NCBI GenBank assembly: GCA_023078555.1
Contig: CM041201.1
Coordinates: 2,921,713-2,985,712 of the forward strand
From: Ulva prolifera
Taxonomy: Eukaryota; Chlorophyta; Ulvophyceae; Ulvales; Ulvaceae
Length of the DNA: 64,000 bases
Reading direction: 5' to 3'
The position numbers and the translations under genes were made by a program. Below are positions 1 through 22,507 of the stretch, piece after piece (positions within the stretch are counted from its first letter, which is position 1; every line of letters begins with the position of its first letter). The notes below the pieces were generated by a model that saw nothing but the letters and a program-made list of their open reading frames with translations, did not search any database and had not been told where the DNA came from.

Positions 1-207
1 TCAGCGTCTGCTTACTGGCGGGTTGCGGGCCTGTCGTATCTGCAGTACAGCAATCTTTGTGCGACAATGCTGAGAGATGCTCTTAAGCAGCCCCTGAAGG
101 AGGCAGCGAAGACACGAGAAATTGTGTACTTCAAGAACATCGTGTACGAGAACGGGGCACCTGTCAAGCAAGGTACGCCTCAAGTCTTGCTCTCCAAACG
201 ACGGTGA
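1..207 (+). CDS. ATP5F1E: Mitochondrial ATP synthase F1 epsilon subunit, 3' part
   Basis: The open frame enters at the window edge in frame 1 and runs 68 codons to TGA at 205-207. It starts [18 protein letters not shown], which matches the eukaryotic mitochondrial epsilon family (W-R-x-A-G-x-x-Y-x-x-Y-x-N), followed by the amphipathic stretch with [14 protein letters not shown]. This small central-stalk protein helps couple rotor and catalytic head of complex V in the inner membrane; it is not the bacterial/chloroplast epsilon. Family members are about 50-75 residues, so only the start codon and perhaps a few residues lie outside the window. A GT at 172 could be a splice donor with a different last exon; reading through gives a normal-looking basic C-terminus. 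Family call is secure; the exact C-terminus is less so. Confidence 0.85.
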   Translation, partial: SASAYWRVAGLSYLQYSNLCATMLRDALKQPLKEAAKTREIVYFKNIVYENGAPVKQGTPQVLLSKRR

Positions 208-2191
208 CAGCTCTGCATCAACTGCCAGTGATCCACCAGCACTTGTTGCTGACTGTTCAATCTCCACCTGATGAGGCGCTTTGTGTGCGGTGACCCTGTT
301 TTGGCGTGCTGCCGTGGAACCATCGTGAAGTTCTTGCAGTTATGCACGACATGACAGAGCTCGCGACAACGGCAGATGGTGTGAGGGGAACAGCACCACC
401 TGAATAAGACAGGGACTTGAAGATCTAGCTGCAGGGTATAGCTCTGCATTGCTTGCAGAGAGATAGCTGAACAGGTGGTGTTCAGGATCCCAAGATCATG
501 CGCCAGGTGACATGTGTGCACAATCCACATGTTGTTGATGTCTGTTGTAACTGGTCCCCCAGCCATCCTCCAGAGCTACGGAGACATACATGTGGCAATG
601 ATGATCGGCGTGTCACGGCAAGTAGGCTGGGGAATTGGCAGCCAGCTGCAGGCCATACGCAGCCTGTACACAAACAGCTGTGCCATGCAGCTGCTGGGAT
701 GATTTACTTTTAAACGTCCCTCACATGGCAAGCTACGCAACAGATCGGGTCAAGGTCTACAAAATTTGCAGCAAGCCAGTTTGTGATCTAAGTGCAACAC
801 CACCTGCCATGGAGTGCCCTGATTATCATTTGCATGTTGTACAGTGATCGTTCATGCTGTATATGAAATGATGTTGAGCATGGGTGGAGGCTGACTTGCA
901 AGCAAGCTGTCATGCTGCCCCTGCACCTGCGGCACTCTGACAGGATGTGGAAAGAGCGCTTTTCACCACTCCAACAGGGAGCTGCATATGCTGCGCACCA
1001 CACGATCATCCCGATTATGTATTCTGTGGTAAGCACCATCCGATTCACAGAACTCCCAGACATTGTTATGCTCAGATTACGTTTGTACCAGGCACGCTGC
1101 ACACCAAACAGGTGTCATCCTTCACCATAGCCTCGGATCCCTGAGACGCACACAGATTGCGGAGTATTCGTGATGGCAGGAACAGCCTACGGCAGGCTTC
1201 TGCAAATACTCCCACCTTGCTGATTAGCTCTGCTCTGCTGCAGTCTCTCGGTATGGCCAGCAAGCTCAACACAGGCGCAGATGCAGGAAGCAGATATGGC
1301 CTTTCAATCGCAGAACATCAACGAACTCTATAGGTGATTGACAGCCCAGCTTCATCGGCTGTAGCGAAGCATCTGCTACAGCTAGAGTTAGTGTCCGTTT
1401 CGATCAGCACAGCCGTGCACCATGGCTGACATCACGAAGCACATAAGAGCCAAGTGTGAATACTTAAAAGCAGGAATAGGTCTCCTACTGTTCTGCATGA
1501 TTGACGCAAACAATGCTATCTGGATGCTTATGTTGAGTTTGATCAAGCTTCAATGGAACGGCTCAAGAATCATGACTCTGCACAGCATGGCACAGCGCCC
1601 TCAAATCACATGTGACACAATACAAGTGCATACATACAGACATTGCCAGCTATTCATGCCACAATGAGAAACTCATAAAAAGCAGCTGGGACTCTGGAAG
1701 CAGGAGCCTTTGCATGTGTTCCGTCGAATTTATAGCAGATATGTGCTGTGCAATGCCCATGTGAAATGTGATACCGGTGGTCATATGCAACAGAGGCGAT
1801 GTACCATGCTTCAGTGCGTCCACCGTACGTGGACTGAATTCATTCCACTCAAGATCTGGTTTCGTCGCTTTACCCGTTCCCAAGTGGCGAATGTACGGGC
1901 TTAGAGGCTTGTGGCAGATGGCATTGCATGCATGCATGCTTCGAGAAGCTTTTGTTGGCAGAACCCATCTACACAGCCGGCAACAAACAGAATATCTAAC
2001 GATCCGACAGCATTCAACCAGCGTCTCGCTATGGTGTGCAGTCGTGACTGCCGTTATTTTGTCCCTGTTGCGTGATATCGTGACGAATTTACTTGTTACC
2101 TGCAACCAAGCCTGCACAACTTCCGACAGTATAACGCAAAGCATCTCCGCTGCCATTTCGGCGTCTCTGATTAGTGTGCAGGTGACGGAAA
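208..2191. other. Intergenic, no supported gene
   Basis: Only short overlapping frames on both strands, none with recognisable motifs or flanking splice signals. The part next to 2192 is presumed promoter and 5' leader of the first SUMO gene. A run of overlapping CATG/GCATGC palindromes lies near 1925. Confidence 0.5.
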
Positions 2192-3773
2192 ATGGGTGAC
2201 GTTAAGCCAGAGGCGGGTGCAGAGGGTGGGGCAGCGACGCACTTGCAGATTAAAATCAAGTCGCAGGACGGCGACAGTGTCGAATTCAAAGTCAAGCCTA
2301 CGACAAAGCTGCAGAAGGTTCGTCAACCTAGAATTTTCGTCCATACATGATTTTTAGCAAATGTCGCACTCGTGGAAGAGGCCGTCTCCCGAGATGGTCA
2401 CGACTGAGGGCGTGTCCGGTGCGGTCGTGGGTAGCTCAATGCTTCGAGCCTGACATGATGCCAGGCAGATATTGCTTTGCTTCGGTCTGTGAGGTTTCTG
2501 TGCCCTTGTATCTGTCGTGATCATGGTGAATGACACCGCAAATGATTGTTGGCCTCCTTTGTTGCAGATTTTCAACGTATACTGTGATAAGAAAGGCTAT
2601 CAACCGGTACAAGTCAGGTGAGTTCGTTTTGTCCAAATGACGCAGTCGAGATGTGCCACTGGTAGCAAAGGGCACTGGCAGTAGAGGCTGTTGCGACCAT
2701 GAGTGGCTGACGTGGTGCATTGGCATTACGAGTTGTGACCAGCCAATGATTACTGTCAATGTGATGCCGAGCGTCATATCGGAAGCAATAGTTGAATTTG
2801 GAAGATCTGCCCACAACTTCCTGAAGATCAAAGTATCGATGATGCAGGTTCATGTTTGATGGCGAACATTTACAAAACGAGATGCTAGTGTCTGAGGTGT
2901 GAGTGCAATCTAAGCTTTTGAACAGGCTGTGCCTGCTGGTGGTGTACTGATCCTGCAGCAGCTGTGGTCATGTGTTGTTTTCAAGTTGATAGCAATCGTT
3001 CTGCTTGGTAGCATCGTTGTTGGATGGATGGTGCCTCCTACATTCAATTTCAGCTGCACACGAATAGGATTTGCACATGTCGCATGGAAAATCATCAATA
3101 TAGCCTCACTCGTGCGTACACTTTGTTATGCATTTATGTACACAAATACGTCTGAAAACAATGTCAGCACTCCATGCCACTCCAATGCATAATACCAGTT
3201 TTGTTACATTCTGGAACGTGTCCACATTGCGGGCGTTGCATCAGCTGTCAGACTGACTTGGTGAGCTGCGCAAAGCAGATGATAAGTTGTATCGGTGTCA
3301 GGATTCAAATGCTTCTATGTTGCTGCACGCGTCATTGTTGCTGCAGAGACATGCTGTGTCCGTGAGTCTCGGCTATTGACTAGAATGTGTGTTATGTGCA
3401 AGGTTGTGGCAGACTTCATGTCAGCAGTGCTTCGCATGGTCTGATCGGCCCTTGATTTTTGCCTGACAGTGACATGAATGCATATTTAGATTCAGGGCTC
3501 TCCCTTGTGGTCAGCCTTGTCCTGTGCTGCGCCCCGTAGTTCGGATTGATACTCTGAATCACAAAGCACGTCAATTTCTCCCTGGAAATGCACAGCATTA
3601 CCATGTCTGCTGTTCTGGCTCCTCAGGAGTTGGCCTTGCCCAATGCACTTGATGAGCTTCTCCGAAGGCCTGTCATGGTGTTTCAATCTCACTGATTCAG
3701 ACTCCTTGCTGTACAGGCCAATCTCGAAGACGGTGATGCTATAGACTGTGTCTTGAATCAAGTTGGGGGGTAA
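2192..3773 (+). CDS. SUMO: SUMO protein ending directly in Gly-Gly (SUMO-A)
   Basis: Four exons: 2192-2317, 2568-2617, 2848-2896, 3717-3773, with intron phases 0, 2, 0. They sum to 282 nt, giving 93 residues, normal for SUMO. The product has the full beta-grasp core: strand 1 LQIKIKSQDGDSVEFKVK, helix segment KLQKIFNVYCDKKGYQP, then FMFDGEHLQ and LEDGDAIDCV. It ends ...NQVGG followed at once by TAA, so the diglycine needed for conjugation is exposed without protease maturation, unlike most SUMO precursors. Residues 4-7 are VKPE, a consensus psi-K-x-E sumoylation site, so Lys5 could seed poly-SUMO chains (known for SUMO2/3-type proteins; inferred here). Function: covalent modifier of nuclear proteins via E1 SAE1/2 and E2 UBC9. 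All splice sites are GT-AG. It is the upstream member of a tandem pair. Confidence 0.88.
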
Positions 3774-4449
3774 TTGGATGTCTGAGAGGAACCACAGTAA
3801 AACAATTTGTTCTGGTCGCTGTGTGAGACCAGAGCAGCCCACTCTAGCTTGATTTACCTGCGATTCACCGTCTCGTGACATGTTTCAGGTTGCACTGCAT
3901 TATATGCGCCCTCTTGTGCTTACCCATCCTTGGCAAATACATGCTCCTTGTTGTCTCTGAGTTGCGGCTGAGCTGTCCACACATTGCTTTAATCAAGACC
4001 GCGTATTGATCATCATGTATCACAGTCTGTGAGTATTGTGGTGATACAGCATCGAGATTCGGCAGCGTCGTGCTCGGTCTCCGTCCGAAGAGATGACCCA
4101 GTAGCCCAATCCCACGCTCGACATGAGCACAGTCAGCGGCCGATCATCGTCCGAAACATGGGCGATACGATGGACGTAATTTCGACCTGTCCACACGAAG
4201 TATGCTACGGTTTGGCGTACTTGGCATGCCTTCGCCTCTGTAAAGTCTTCACCTGTTTGTCAGATTACGGTTGCCGGCTTCGGTATCGTCTCCTTGGAGC
4301 CACCGTAGCCTGACTTGCTGTACCTCCGTACCTGAGCACCTCCTGTTGACATAATCATTGTGGAGAAGTCACGATCACCACTTGGACGCATAGATTATCC
4401 TGAGCGAGCTCACGGCTGCTTGGCGCTGACGGAGGACGCATAAGCAATA
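3774..4449. other. Spacer between the two SUMO genes
   Basis: Presumed 3' region of SUMO-A and promoter of SUMO-B. A plus-strand ATG at 4159 opens MGDTMDVIST, loosely like the MGDVK start of SUMO-A. Splicing from a donor at about 4242 (gtaaag) to an acceptor just before 4445 would extend SUMO-B in frame (phase 1). This is a possible alternative first exon, not a confident one. Confidence 0.35.
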
Positions 4450-5309
4450 ATGGAGGTAGCAATCAGAGAGGTGCGCTTTTGTATCATTGACGATACGTTC
4501 ATTAATGACAATTGCCTGCGGCGTCGAAGGGGCTAGATTCTGCGTCGCTCACCCACGTTGCTTGACTTGAATCGATCCTATGGTTGGTGCTTCCGACAAC
4601 GGCGGTCGAAGGTCTGTGCAGGCAGATGGTGGCAAGGTAACATTCAGAGTAAAACCGAGCACCAAAATCGAGAAGGTACAGTGCTCTTGTCCTGATGATT
4701 AGCGTGCCGGTACAGTCCAGATCGTTCCGGGATGTCTCTGACATGGGCTAGACTAGCCACTCCAAGCGTTCACAAGCTGTCCGGTACTAACGAAGTCGAA
4801 GAGTTTGCTGCGTGCAGATTGTGTCCGTGTTCTGCGGCAAGAAGGGTGTAGACAGAAACACACATAGGTGAGCTCTGAGCGTAGGTTGCTGTCACTTGCT
4901 CTGCTCCAGCTGATGTTCAGTAAACCAGCTCACAAATTCTGCACTAGCTCGCAAGTCTAATTTTACAATGAATGGTGACCAAGCACGAAGTTTAATAGCA
5001 GATAATGCAGATTTCTGTTCGATGGGAAGAGGCTGACCCCAGAGCAAACAGTTTCTGAGGTATGTGCATGCAGCTGTTCTGACAGACAGTGGGCCGCTGT
5101 CGGATAGAGTGTACAGGCAGGGAACGGGTAGAAATGAATGTAGTATCACACATTTCAGTGCCTTCATGGTGCAGGTCGGTATGGAAGATGGGGATGTCAT
5201 TGATTGTATGGCAGAACAGCAGGGCGGAACGAGTGAAACAAATGCCATTGGGTTCGATGGCTCCACCCAATTCAATCATTCAAGACCGGGTGTGCACATG
5301 AATAGCTGA
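4450..5309 (+). CDS. SUMO: SUMO precursor with C-terminal propeptide (SUMO-B)
   Basis: Exons 4450-4470, 4622-4675, 4818-4867, 5011-5059, 5175-5309 sum to 309 nt (102 residues). The second to last exons repeat the architecture of SUMO-A: middle exons of exactly 50 and 49 nt and the same phases (0, 2, 0), so the genes arose by tandem duplication. Conserved segments are ADGGKVTFRVKPSTKIEK, FLFDGKRLTPEQT and GMEDGDVIDCMAEQQGG. After the GG a 26-residue tail (TSETNAIGF...) must be removed by a SUMO protease (ULP/SENP class) before conjugation. From ATG 4450 the N-terminus is only MEVAIRE before the DGG turn, so the flexible N-terminal arm and the VKPE site of SUMO-A are missing; an upstream exon could supply an arm. 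An extra intron splits strand 1, absent from SUMO-A. Confidence 0.82.
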
Positions 5310-6092
5310 CAGTCGCCATGGAAGACTCGTCGCAGGTTGTCCTGGATTTCCAGATGCCAGGATGGTGAATGTACAAAAGGCTATGCCCGGCCAGCCCAAC
5401 ATGCAGGCCTTTCTTTTTCAATAATCATTTTGCCGAGTGCTGCTAGGCCAGCCGCTGCCTGGAGCCAGCCTATATCATGGACTCGATGACCAGATGTCTG
5501 CCATTGTCCATAACAGCTGTCATCATCGCCTTGCTCAGAGGCAGCTGAAACCTCGCTGAGAGTGTATGGAAAGCTGAAGATGTTTGTAAATTGATCATTA
5601 TGTATTCATCTGTGGTTTCCTGCTGTACAGCATGCTTTGAAGTGTGTGTCGCAAGCATCCACAAGTCTGGGTAGAGCTTCGATAACTTCAAGGTTCAACT
5701 ACATACGAGCGCGCTCAGAGGACTTGCTCAGCAGATAGTGGTCACAGCCCGCGTGCAGGAATGCAGCGGCTTGTACGTCTTCAGTGGGGCCAGCAGTAGT
5801 AGTGCGTCTGAACAGGTGCCCGCAGCAGCAGTGGCACAAGTGAGAGAGTCCCAAATTCGCGAGCCCATCACACACCGGCATGCACAGCATGCGTGCGCAC
5901 CGTCTGCCCCAGAAACGCCCCAACACCACTGGCTCGCATATTCTGTGGCTGTTTCGAAGAAAGACATGTACAAATTCAGTCAGCTTCAGTTACATCTGTG
6001 AGAGCCCGTATGCAACTCGTGCTGCAGTTACAAGCTCTACAACAAACGAAAATGTACTGTTCAGGCTGGGACAGAAATGGTCACCACCACTG
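5310..6092. other. Intergenic between convergent SUMO-B and OGFOD1
   Basis: Contains the 3' flanks of two convergent genes. A TGTAA, a common polyadenylation signal in green algae, reads on the minus strand at 6032-6028, about 60 nt past the OGFOD1 stop. No coding exon recognised. Confidence 0.45.
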
Positions 6093-9000
6093 TCACGCCA
6101 CGTCATCGGCATCTTCCATCTCATCCTCGTCCAGGTCAGTGGTGAACGCGACAGCGATGTCCCAGCGACTGCCAGGGGCACCAGAGCTGACATACTTCAC
6201 AAACTGCATCAAAGACGAGTCCCGTAGAATCAGGTTGAGCGTGTTGAAGGCAGCGGAGCACGCGATGATAGAGTCGTCATCCTCTTCCGCCCTGCAGCAC
6301 CATTGACACTACAGGAATGAAGCAATGACAACATTGATTCTCTGTTGTCGTTCTGTTTCAAAACAGGCACTTTTGAGACACATGAACCGCTGAGCGCACA
6401 GCAGGAGCCAACGCACATGTGCTCAGAAACCGTGGCACATGCGGAGATGCACAGGGTTCACAACAAGCCGCCGAGGCACCAGTCCTCGCAATGTTGCCGT
6501 GCTGTTCAGGCTCCTTCACAATTCACACGAGGTGCATGGCATGTGTGCATCGCAGTGTCCTCTGCACAGCACGGCACACAGCACGGCACACAGCACAGCC
6601 CTTGCATGCATGCGGACCACTGGGTTTCCCGCAGGGTGTTGACAGCACGCCCCCGGCATTCTGCAGCCCATCAGCCTGGTGAAGCAGCATGTGTTCATGG
6701 CACTACACTGGTATCAACGCCCGGCGCGTCGCGGAATGCACACTTGTACGTCTCGGCCGCAGCCATCGCTTCATCGTCCGACAGAATGTAGCACTGGAAC
6801 CCCCCCACCTCGTCCGACCCCCACGCCGCCTCCTTGTCGTCCGACCCGGCGTCCACAAAGCACAGCGTTGCCTCGAGCTGCACGGCGGCCCCCATTCCCC
6901 CCGCCGTGGCTACGGTGTAATCCAGGCCCGGGCGGAACCGCCGCACATCGGCCCGCATGCCACGCGGAGCGAGCTCTGTCACCCCCAGCAGCCACTTGGC
7001 AAACGCCTCTGATGCGAGCAGATCCTGACAGGCGGCGTGCAGCAGCTGCCCGGCGGTCGGGCCTGCTGGCGGCGCTTCCGGCGCAGTGTACCGCAAGTAG
7101 CGCTGCTTGTGGCACGGCCCGCATTCTCCCCAGCCGCTGCCGCACCCGGCTCCGTATTCCGGCACCCGGCCCTCCCCGACCCCCGCCGCCGCGTCCTCCC
7201 GCCGCATTGCATCCAGAATCTGCACGTGTCGTGCTCCGCCGTCGGCTTTGATGCAGTGGCAGTGGCCAGCATCGACACACATATGCCTGCTGAATCAATC
7301 ACCCCGGACGGAAGGCATCCCAACACAACTTACGAGCAGTGATCAGAAGGAATTCGAGAGCGGGATGATCCAAAACGGGGTGCGCCTGCATCGAGGTGAT
7401 ATAAGATTCTGTGCTTGGTCTGTGTTGCAGGAGAGTGCCCTGGCAGGTCACGCCCACCCCTTGACCGACCCGCCCCCCTTCCCAAACGACAGGATCGCAG
7501 GTGGAACTACTCACGCCTCGTGCATGTACGCATGCGCTGCCGGACAGCAGCACTGGCTTTAGCAGAAGGCCCATGCACAGCAGCACGCGTGCGCCTGCAC
7601 TATACCTGGTGCCCCGCCGCAGCACGTTCATGCATTGGCAGGGCCCGCAGCCAACACCTGCGCTGGCTGCAGGCAGAACGTCTGCGGACAGGTCACAAGC
7701 ACCAGGACCATTGCGTTTGTGGGTTATGTCAACATGTAGCCGCAGACCCTCCGCGGGCAGACCCGTGCGCACGTTTCGGGTCATCAGGGGTAGCGCACCG
7801 GCTCTGCGACATCTGCACGCAGAAACTTGTGCAGCTGCACACACGACGCCTTCTCCCACTGCGCCACCATGCTGCCGATGCTGCCGCGCTTCAGGTACTC
7901 CGGGTTGATCCACCGCGCCAGAAACTCCCGCTCCGGGTCCGTCAGGCGTGCCGTCTCCTGCGACACGGCATGCGCCAGCGTCGGGAACACCTCAAAGGCG
8001 GCCTTCCCCCCCTGCGGCGCCGCGGCTGACGGCGCGGCCTTGAGCTGCGCGAGAGTCGCCTGCTCGGCACCTTCCGGGGGCGTCGTGCCGTGGTACCACC
8101 CCGACACGGACAGCCGCGGCTTGTCCGGGTTGAAAACCTCCTGCACTGAGTGGAAGCTGCGGCCGGGGAGGACGGCGAAGAGGGCCATGGTGTTGAACTC
8201 CGGGAGGACGCAGCGGGACGGCGTCGTTGCGGGCTCGCCTGCACGTGGCTGCGACGTCACGCCATCCCCTGAGAGGTGACCGCCTGGCGGCATGTAGCCA
8301 CTCAATTCAGTTAGATCCCAGCTGCTGAAAGGCCTGGCTGGGCTGTGTGGAGACCTGAGGAGCTGCGAGAGGAACTACAGGGCGGAATATGGGCGGCCCC
8401 GCGGTTCAGAAACTCAGTCTGATCCTAAGCAATCAGCGCAGGGATGGAGGGAGCTGCATGATGCATCACACGCACAGGAGATTTGAAGGCTAAAGATTCA
8501 CGGGCAGCAGTGAGGAGCAGTGGTCGGGCGGGAGAAACCGCCGGGGGTCGGACCGTCAGCGTGCACAGGGTATAGCTCCAGCGCGCCGCCGTCCTCGGCT
8601 GTCCAGCCATCGTCTGGGTCGGTGAGGTATATGATGTACGACACACGGCGGGTGCTGATGACGTCGTCGTGGCAGAGGAGGTGGCAGCCCTGGGCGTAGC
8701 AGTTGCTGGAGCAGTCCGTTTTCTCGATCAAGGTGCCACTGGGCAGCCCCGTGACCTGCATGCTGGCCACAGCCTCATGCCACAGTGGGCGATGTCTACT
8801 GGGCAGACCAGTCAGGGACCTGTTGTTGTGGCTACATGACAGACCAGTCGGGATGCTGATGCTGACGCCTTACCTACCCAAGACATGTAATTGCGTGACA
8901 TTGGCAGCCAGCTGACCCAGATTCAATGGCTGCCAAGATGATGGATGTGTGCACATTTGAGACAGGCTGATGTGCTCTTGTGGCCGCATGTTTTGCATCT

Positions 9001-10074
9001 CGGATGGCAACCAGCAGGCTGCGAGCCCTGTCGCTCGGCTAGCGGTGTTGAGGTTGTTGGCATTTGTTCATCGTAGTCAATCCGAACGTGGGGTGCTGGA
9101 GCCTGTCCGAGGTTTGTACGAGTTTCTGTGTCGAGACTCCTGTGTAGCCGCTGCAGAGTTCGTGGGTCAAAGGAGAGTCAGCGCAACCAGGCGAAGCCAA
9201 CGCATCCAGCTTACCGGAGGCACATGGGCTGCAGGTCACACACCTGCTCCACAAAAGTGCGGAAGTCTTGACTGTAAATTGCATTGCGAACTTTCAGCAA
9301 CGTAGGCAGTTTGGCAGCCAGTTCAGGCTCTAGACCGTCCATGTTAGCAAGATCGCCTGTTTGGTACACCTGCAAGGTTCATGAACAGCATTGAGCAGGC
9401 TGGTGTAGACATGAGAGCTTTGTTCATGACTGCAGTACACACGGGCTGGCGCATGCTACTCATGCAGTCGACCTGAGATTGATGCTCATGTGGGTCAGGG
9501 GCTACCTATAGGTGCCTCCCGCGACATGTGCTTTCAAGTTGGCGAACAGAGGGGGAACTGCAGGAGGCACACACTGTGTAACAGTCCAGTTTTATGCCGC
9601 CGGATGTCCGGGTGGCAACGTTGTCGAGAGCTCTGGCCAGAGGCAGGTAGACGTAGTTTGTGTTCTGAGGAGTGTGAGGGGTCGGGATTTTGTGGTTGGG
9701 AGGCGGTTGGCATGTGTGGCATGAATGATTGTGGTGTGAGGTGATACTGTGCTGGCTCTGAGATGCTACCTGCCCCCAGGTCTCTGACTCTGTTCTTGTC
9801 AAGCTGATCAGGTGACGGTCCGAGCAGCTCCGCAAGGCCAAGATCACACCTTGAACAGATCAGTCTCCTTGAACTTGGCTTCTACATTGTCAATCAGCTC
9901 ACGCCGCGCTTTCAGCAGCATGTCGGAGTTGCAGAGGTTTCGGAACACGACGTGAGAAAATGGCTGCGACTCGGCGAATTCTGCCTGCAATGCGGCTAGG
10001 CTGTCGGGCCCAAGGAACTCAGGCGCAATTATGGTGTCCATGCCCATGTTTTCTTTGTCTGGACTTGCGTCCAT
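6093..10074 (-). CDS. OGFOD1: OGFOD1/Tpa1-type 2-oxoglutarate, Fe(II) prolyl hydroxylase
   Basis: Six exons on the minus strand: 10074-9850, 9369-9244, 8755-8554, 8238-7799, 7219-6744, 6291-6093. They join in frame to 1668 nt (555 residues; human OGFOD1 is about 540). The catalytic double-stranded beta helix is near residues 100-235: HxD at H146/D148 ([17 protein letters not shown]), distal iron ligand H214 (SFHSVQEVF), and 2OG-binding R226 in [11 protein letters not shown] second, non-catalytic Ofd1/CTDD-type domain fills the C-terminal half ([41 protein letters not shown]), and the tail is acidic. Family role: prolyl hydroxylation of ribosomal protein uS12 (RPS23) near the decoding centre. 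The ATG at 10074 is the first in frame; an in-frame TGA lies just upstream of 10101. The donor after 8554 (gtccga) is weak but gives the only in-frame, family-like junction. An intron holds a 12-bp tandem repeat near 6566-6598. Confidence 0.92.
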
Positions 10075-10613
10075 GCTGTCCACTTCAGGCTGCGCGATCA
10101 ATCACGGCGACTTGGTGTCGCTGCGGGTATCGGTGCCATGTAGCTTCCGGCCAGAGAGAAGGCACCACATTATGGACAGGTACACCCAGCATACAGACGA
10201 GTGATCCTGACCGATTTTTGTATTCGAATGTAGTGAATCATATGAGCGTTTCATATCTACGTAGCTGCAGGTGGGGTGGCGAGGAGGGGAGCCTGCCGCG
10301 CGAGGGGTACTTCAATTCATCACCATCGATATGCAAACAGCCGGCAAAACCAGCAGCCCTAAGGCCACTGAATTCTACAGTGCGATCTCAGCTGTCCTGC
10401 TATTCACAAGAGATAGTATGGGCACCAGGTTTTCTGTTCGAGGGCATCTGGTCGAAACACTTTTGGTCGCACCTGACCGAAACTAGGGCGAAACCGGGGT
10501 CGACTTTCATAGGCAAGCTTTGTCGCCAGTGACAGTGCCCGGCTCGCACGATGTGTCTCATTGTATAGCAAATAGCCACCAAGCCATCACGCAACTTTTT
10601 TCCATTTGTTGCA
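10075..10613. promoter_or_regulatory. Divergent intergenic region, probable shared promoter
   Basis: 539 bp separate the ATG of OGFOD1 (minus) from the ATG of DED1 (plus). No coding exon is seen. Both genes act on translation, so a bidirectional promoter is plausible; no TATA box or known motif was identified with confidence. Confidence 0.5.
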
Positions 10614-14646
<4,033 letters not shown>

Positions 14647-16356
14647 GTGCCACGGCGCAGGGGGTGTCGTTGTTGCTGCGCTCACAGCTGTGTCCGTGGA
14701 GCTGAGCGAGTGCACCCAGCGGTGCTGAGGGGGGACTGAGAGTGCAAACCTGGGGGTGAATGCATTTTGTGTATGATCGATGCAGGGGGGGCGCAGGGAA
14801 GCGCCGGCTCATGCAGGGACGAGAAGGTCCGAGTGCAGCGACTGTTCGGGAACGGCTGCACTGTTGTCATTGAAGAAGCTGGCGATGCCAGCATGCTGTG
14901 TGTTGCTGTGTTTGGCTAGAAATTGTCTGATCTCCGTCAATTGTACTGGATCCTCTGGCGAGGGACCCTGGGAGCTGGGATTTGATATTGGCGCTGCAGC
15001 TGTGCATGCATGCCATCCTATGGGTTGGCAGGCGAGTGCATGCACGCGGCTTCTCCTGCCGTAACTGGCAGGAACCGGGGTCCCTGTGCGGATGCGGCGC
15101 ACGCTCTTGCGCCTGCGCAAGTCATGTTCATGTGAGTGATCGGGGCCGTCTGGCTGCAGATACGTCTTTATGGCTGGCTGGAGGAGCGTATCGGCTATTT
15201 TGCAATCGGGGCTGTGCGGGGCTGTGCCCGTGTTGCAGTCGGGGTTGATCGACTGGTTTTTCGCTCTGGAGGAGCTTGGGGTCATGCCCAGGTGGAGGGC
15301 ACTGGGGGACAGCGATGTTGCTGCGATTGGGGCGGTTCGCAACTTGCGCGGGACGGGGCTGGCATTGGAGAGAACTCCGATCAGTAGGGCCGTGGGTCGG
15401 CTTTGCCTGTCGATGGCCGATAGATTGAGGCAGGGGATGTCCTGGGGCCGGTCAGCCGGCCGCGCCCCAGTGGAGGCCTATGTTTGGCTCCGCCTGTTGC
15501 AGCTCGAGGCGACAAGCTGATGGCAACTTGAATTTCTTGAGTGCAGTCTGAGCCTCGCCCAATGTTTGACCGATATGTTTCCTGTGCGTCATGCATGCCT
15601 TTTGGGTGTACAGTAGCCGTATAGCCAGTGCGTGGGGAGTTGCGGGCGTGACGATGATGTCTGAGTTCTCACAGAGGGCAGGTGGAACACAATGTCTGCC
15701 CTCCTTGATTGCACATAGATTGTTGGGGTAGCTATGGGTCAGTCGTGGGTCAACAAACTATGGAGTATTGGTCAATTGACAAGTTTGGTCAAGCAACTGT
15801 AATTCAGAGCAGTTTGCAAGCTCCAGATGATGCATGCCTGACAGGGACTGCACAATCCTATTGATATACATCACTGTTTTCGGTGAGAAAGTCGACTGCT
15901 ACCTGCGTTTCCCTTACGATAATCAACGGTGAAGCGTTTGAGGATTTGCTCATCTCTCCCGCGAAGCACACCTCGAAACACCTCGCGATATGTCGTCATG
16001 GCATTAGGGCTGCGATGCCCGATGGTGCAGAATGGTGTCGGCATTGCAGCACGTAGCCTCATGTGCAACTGACATATCTTGGAATATTCGATTCATTGCC
16101 ATGCGCGATTTCCGACGGACGCATGATCCTGCGTTCTAAGAAGAGCCGACCTGGGACAGACATGCCTGGGACATGGGTTGAACAGGCGTCAGTAGCTTTG
16201 CTAGGGCGATCAGTAGTCAGCTATTGAACTCGTCGCAAGTATTCATGATCTATATCCAGCATTGCAAGAACGGGGTTGCGATGTGCGTCTAGAGCAATTG
16301 TAAACGCCTGTCCTCGTCGTTTAGAGACTGCATCACCACGGCTGGCGCTCTAGCAT
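14647..16356. other. Intergenic between DED1 and BRE1
   Basis: 3' region of DED1 and upstream region of BRE1, both on plus. Short frames on both strands (for example 15136-15520) carry no recognisable domain. TGCATGCA palindromes occur near 15004. Confidence 0.5.

Positions 16357-22507
<6,151 letters not shown>

Noticed and set aside
1650..2156. 168-codon minus-strand frame upstream of SUMO-A
   Set aside because: No recognisable motif or splice structure, and it lies in the presumed promoter region.
4029..4313. MGDTMDVIST as the missing fourth exon of the first SUMO domain (a di-SUMO fusion)
   Set aside because: A much better fourth exon with LEDGDAIDCVLNQVGG and a stop lies at 3717-3773, making SUMO-A a complete separate gene.
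9844..10101. Upstream start of OGFOD1 at 10101
   Set aside because: That codon is TTG, directly after an in-frame TGA; the first ATG is at 10074.
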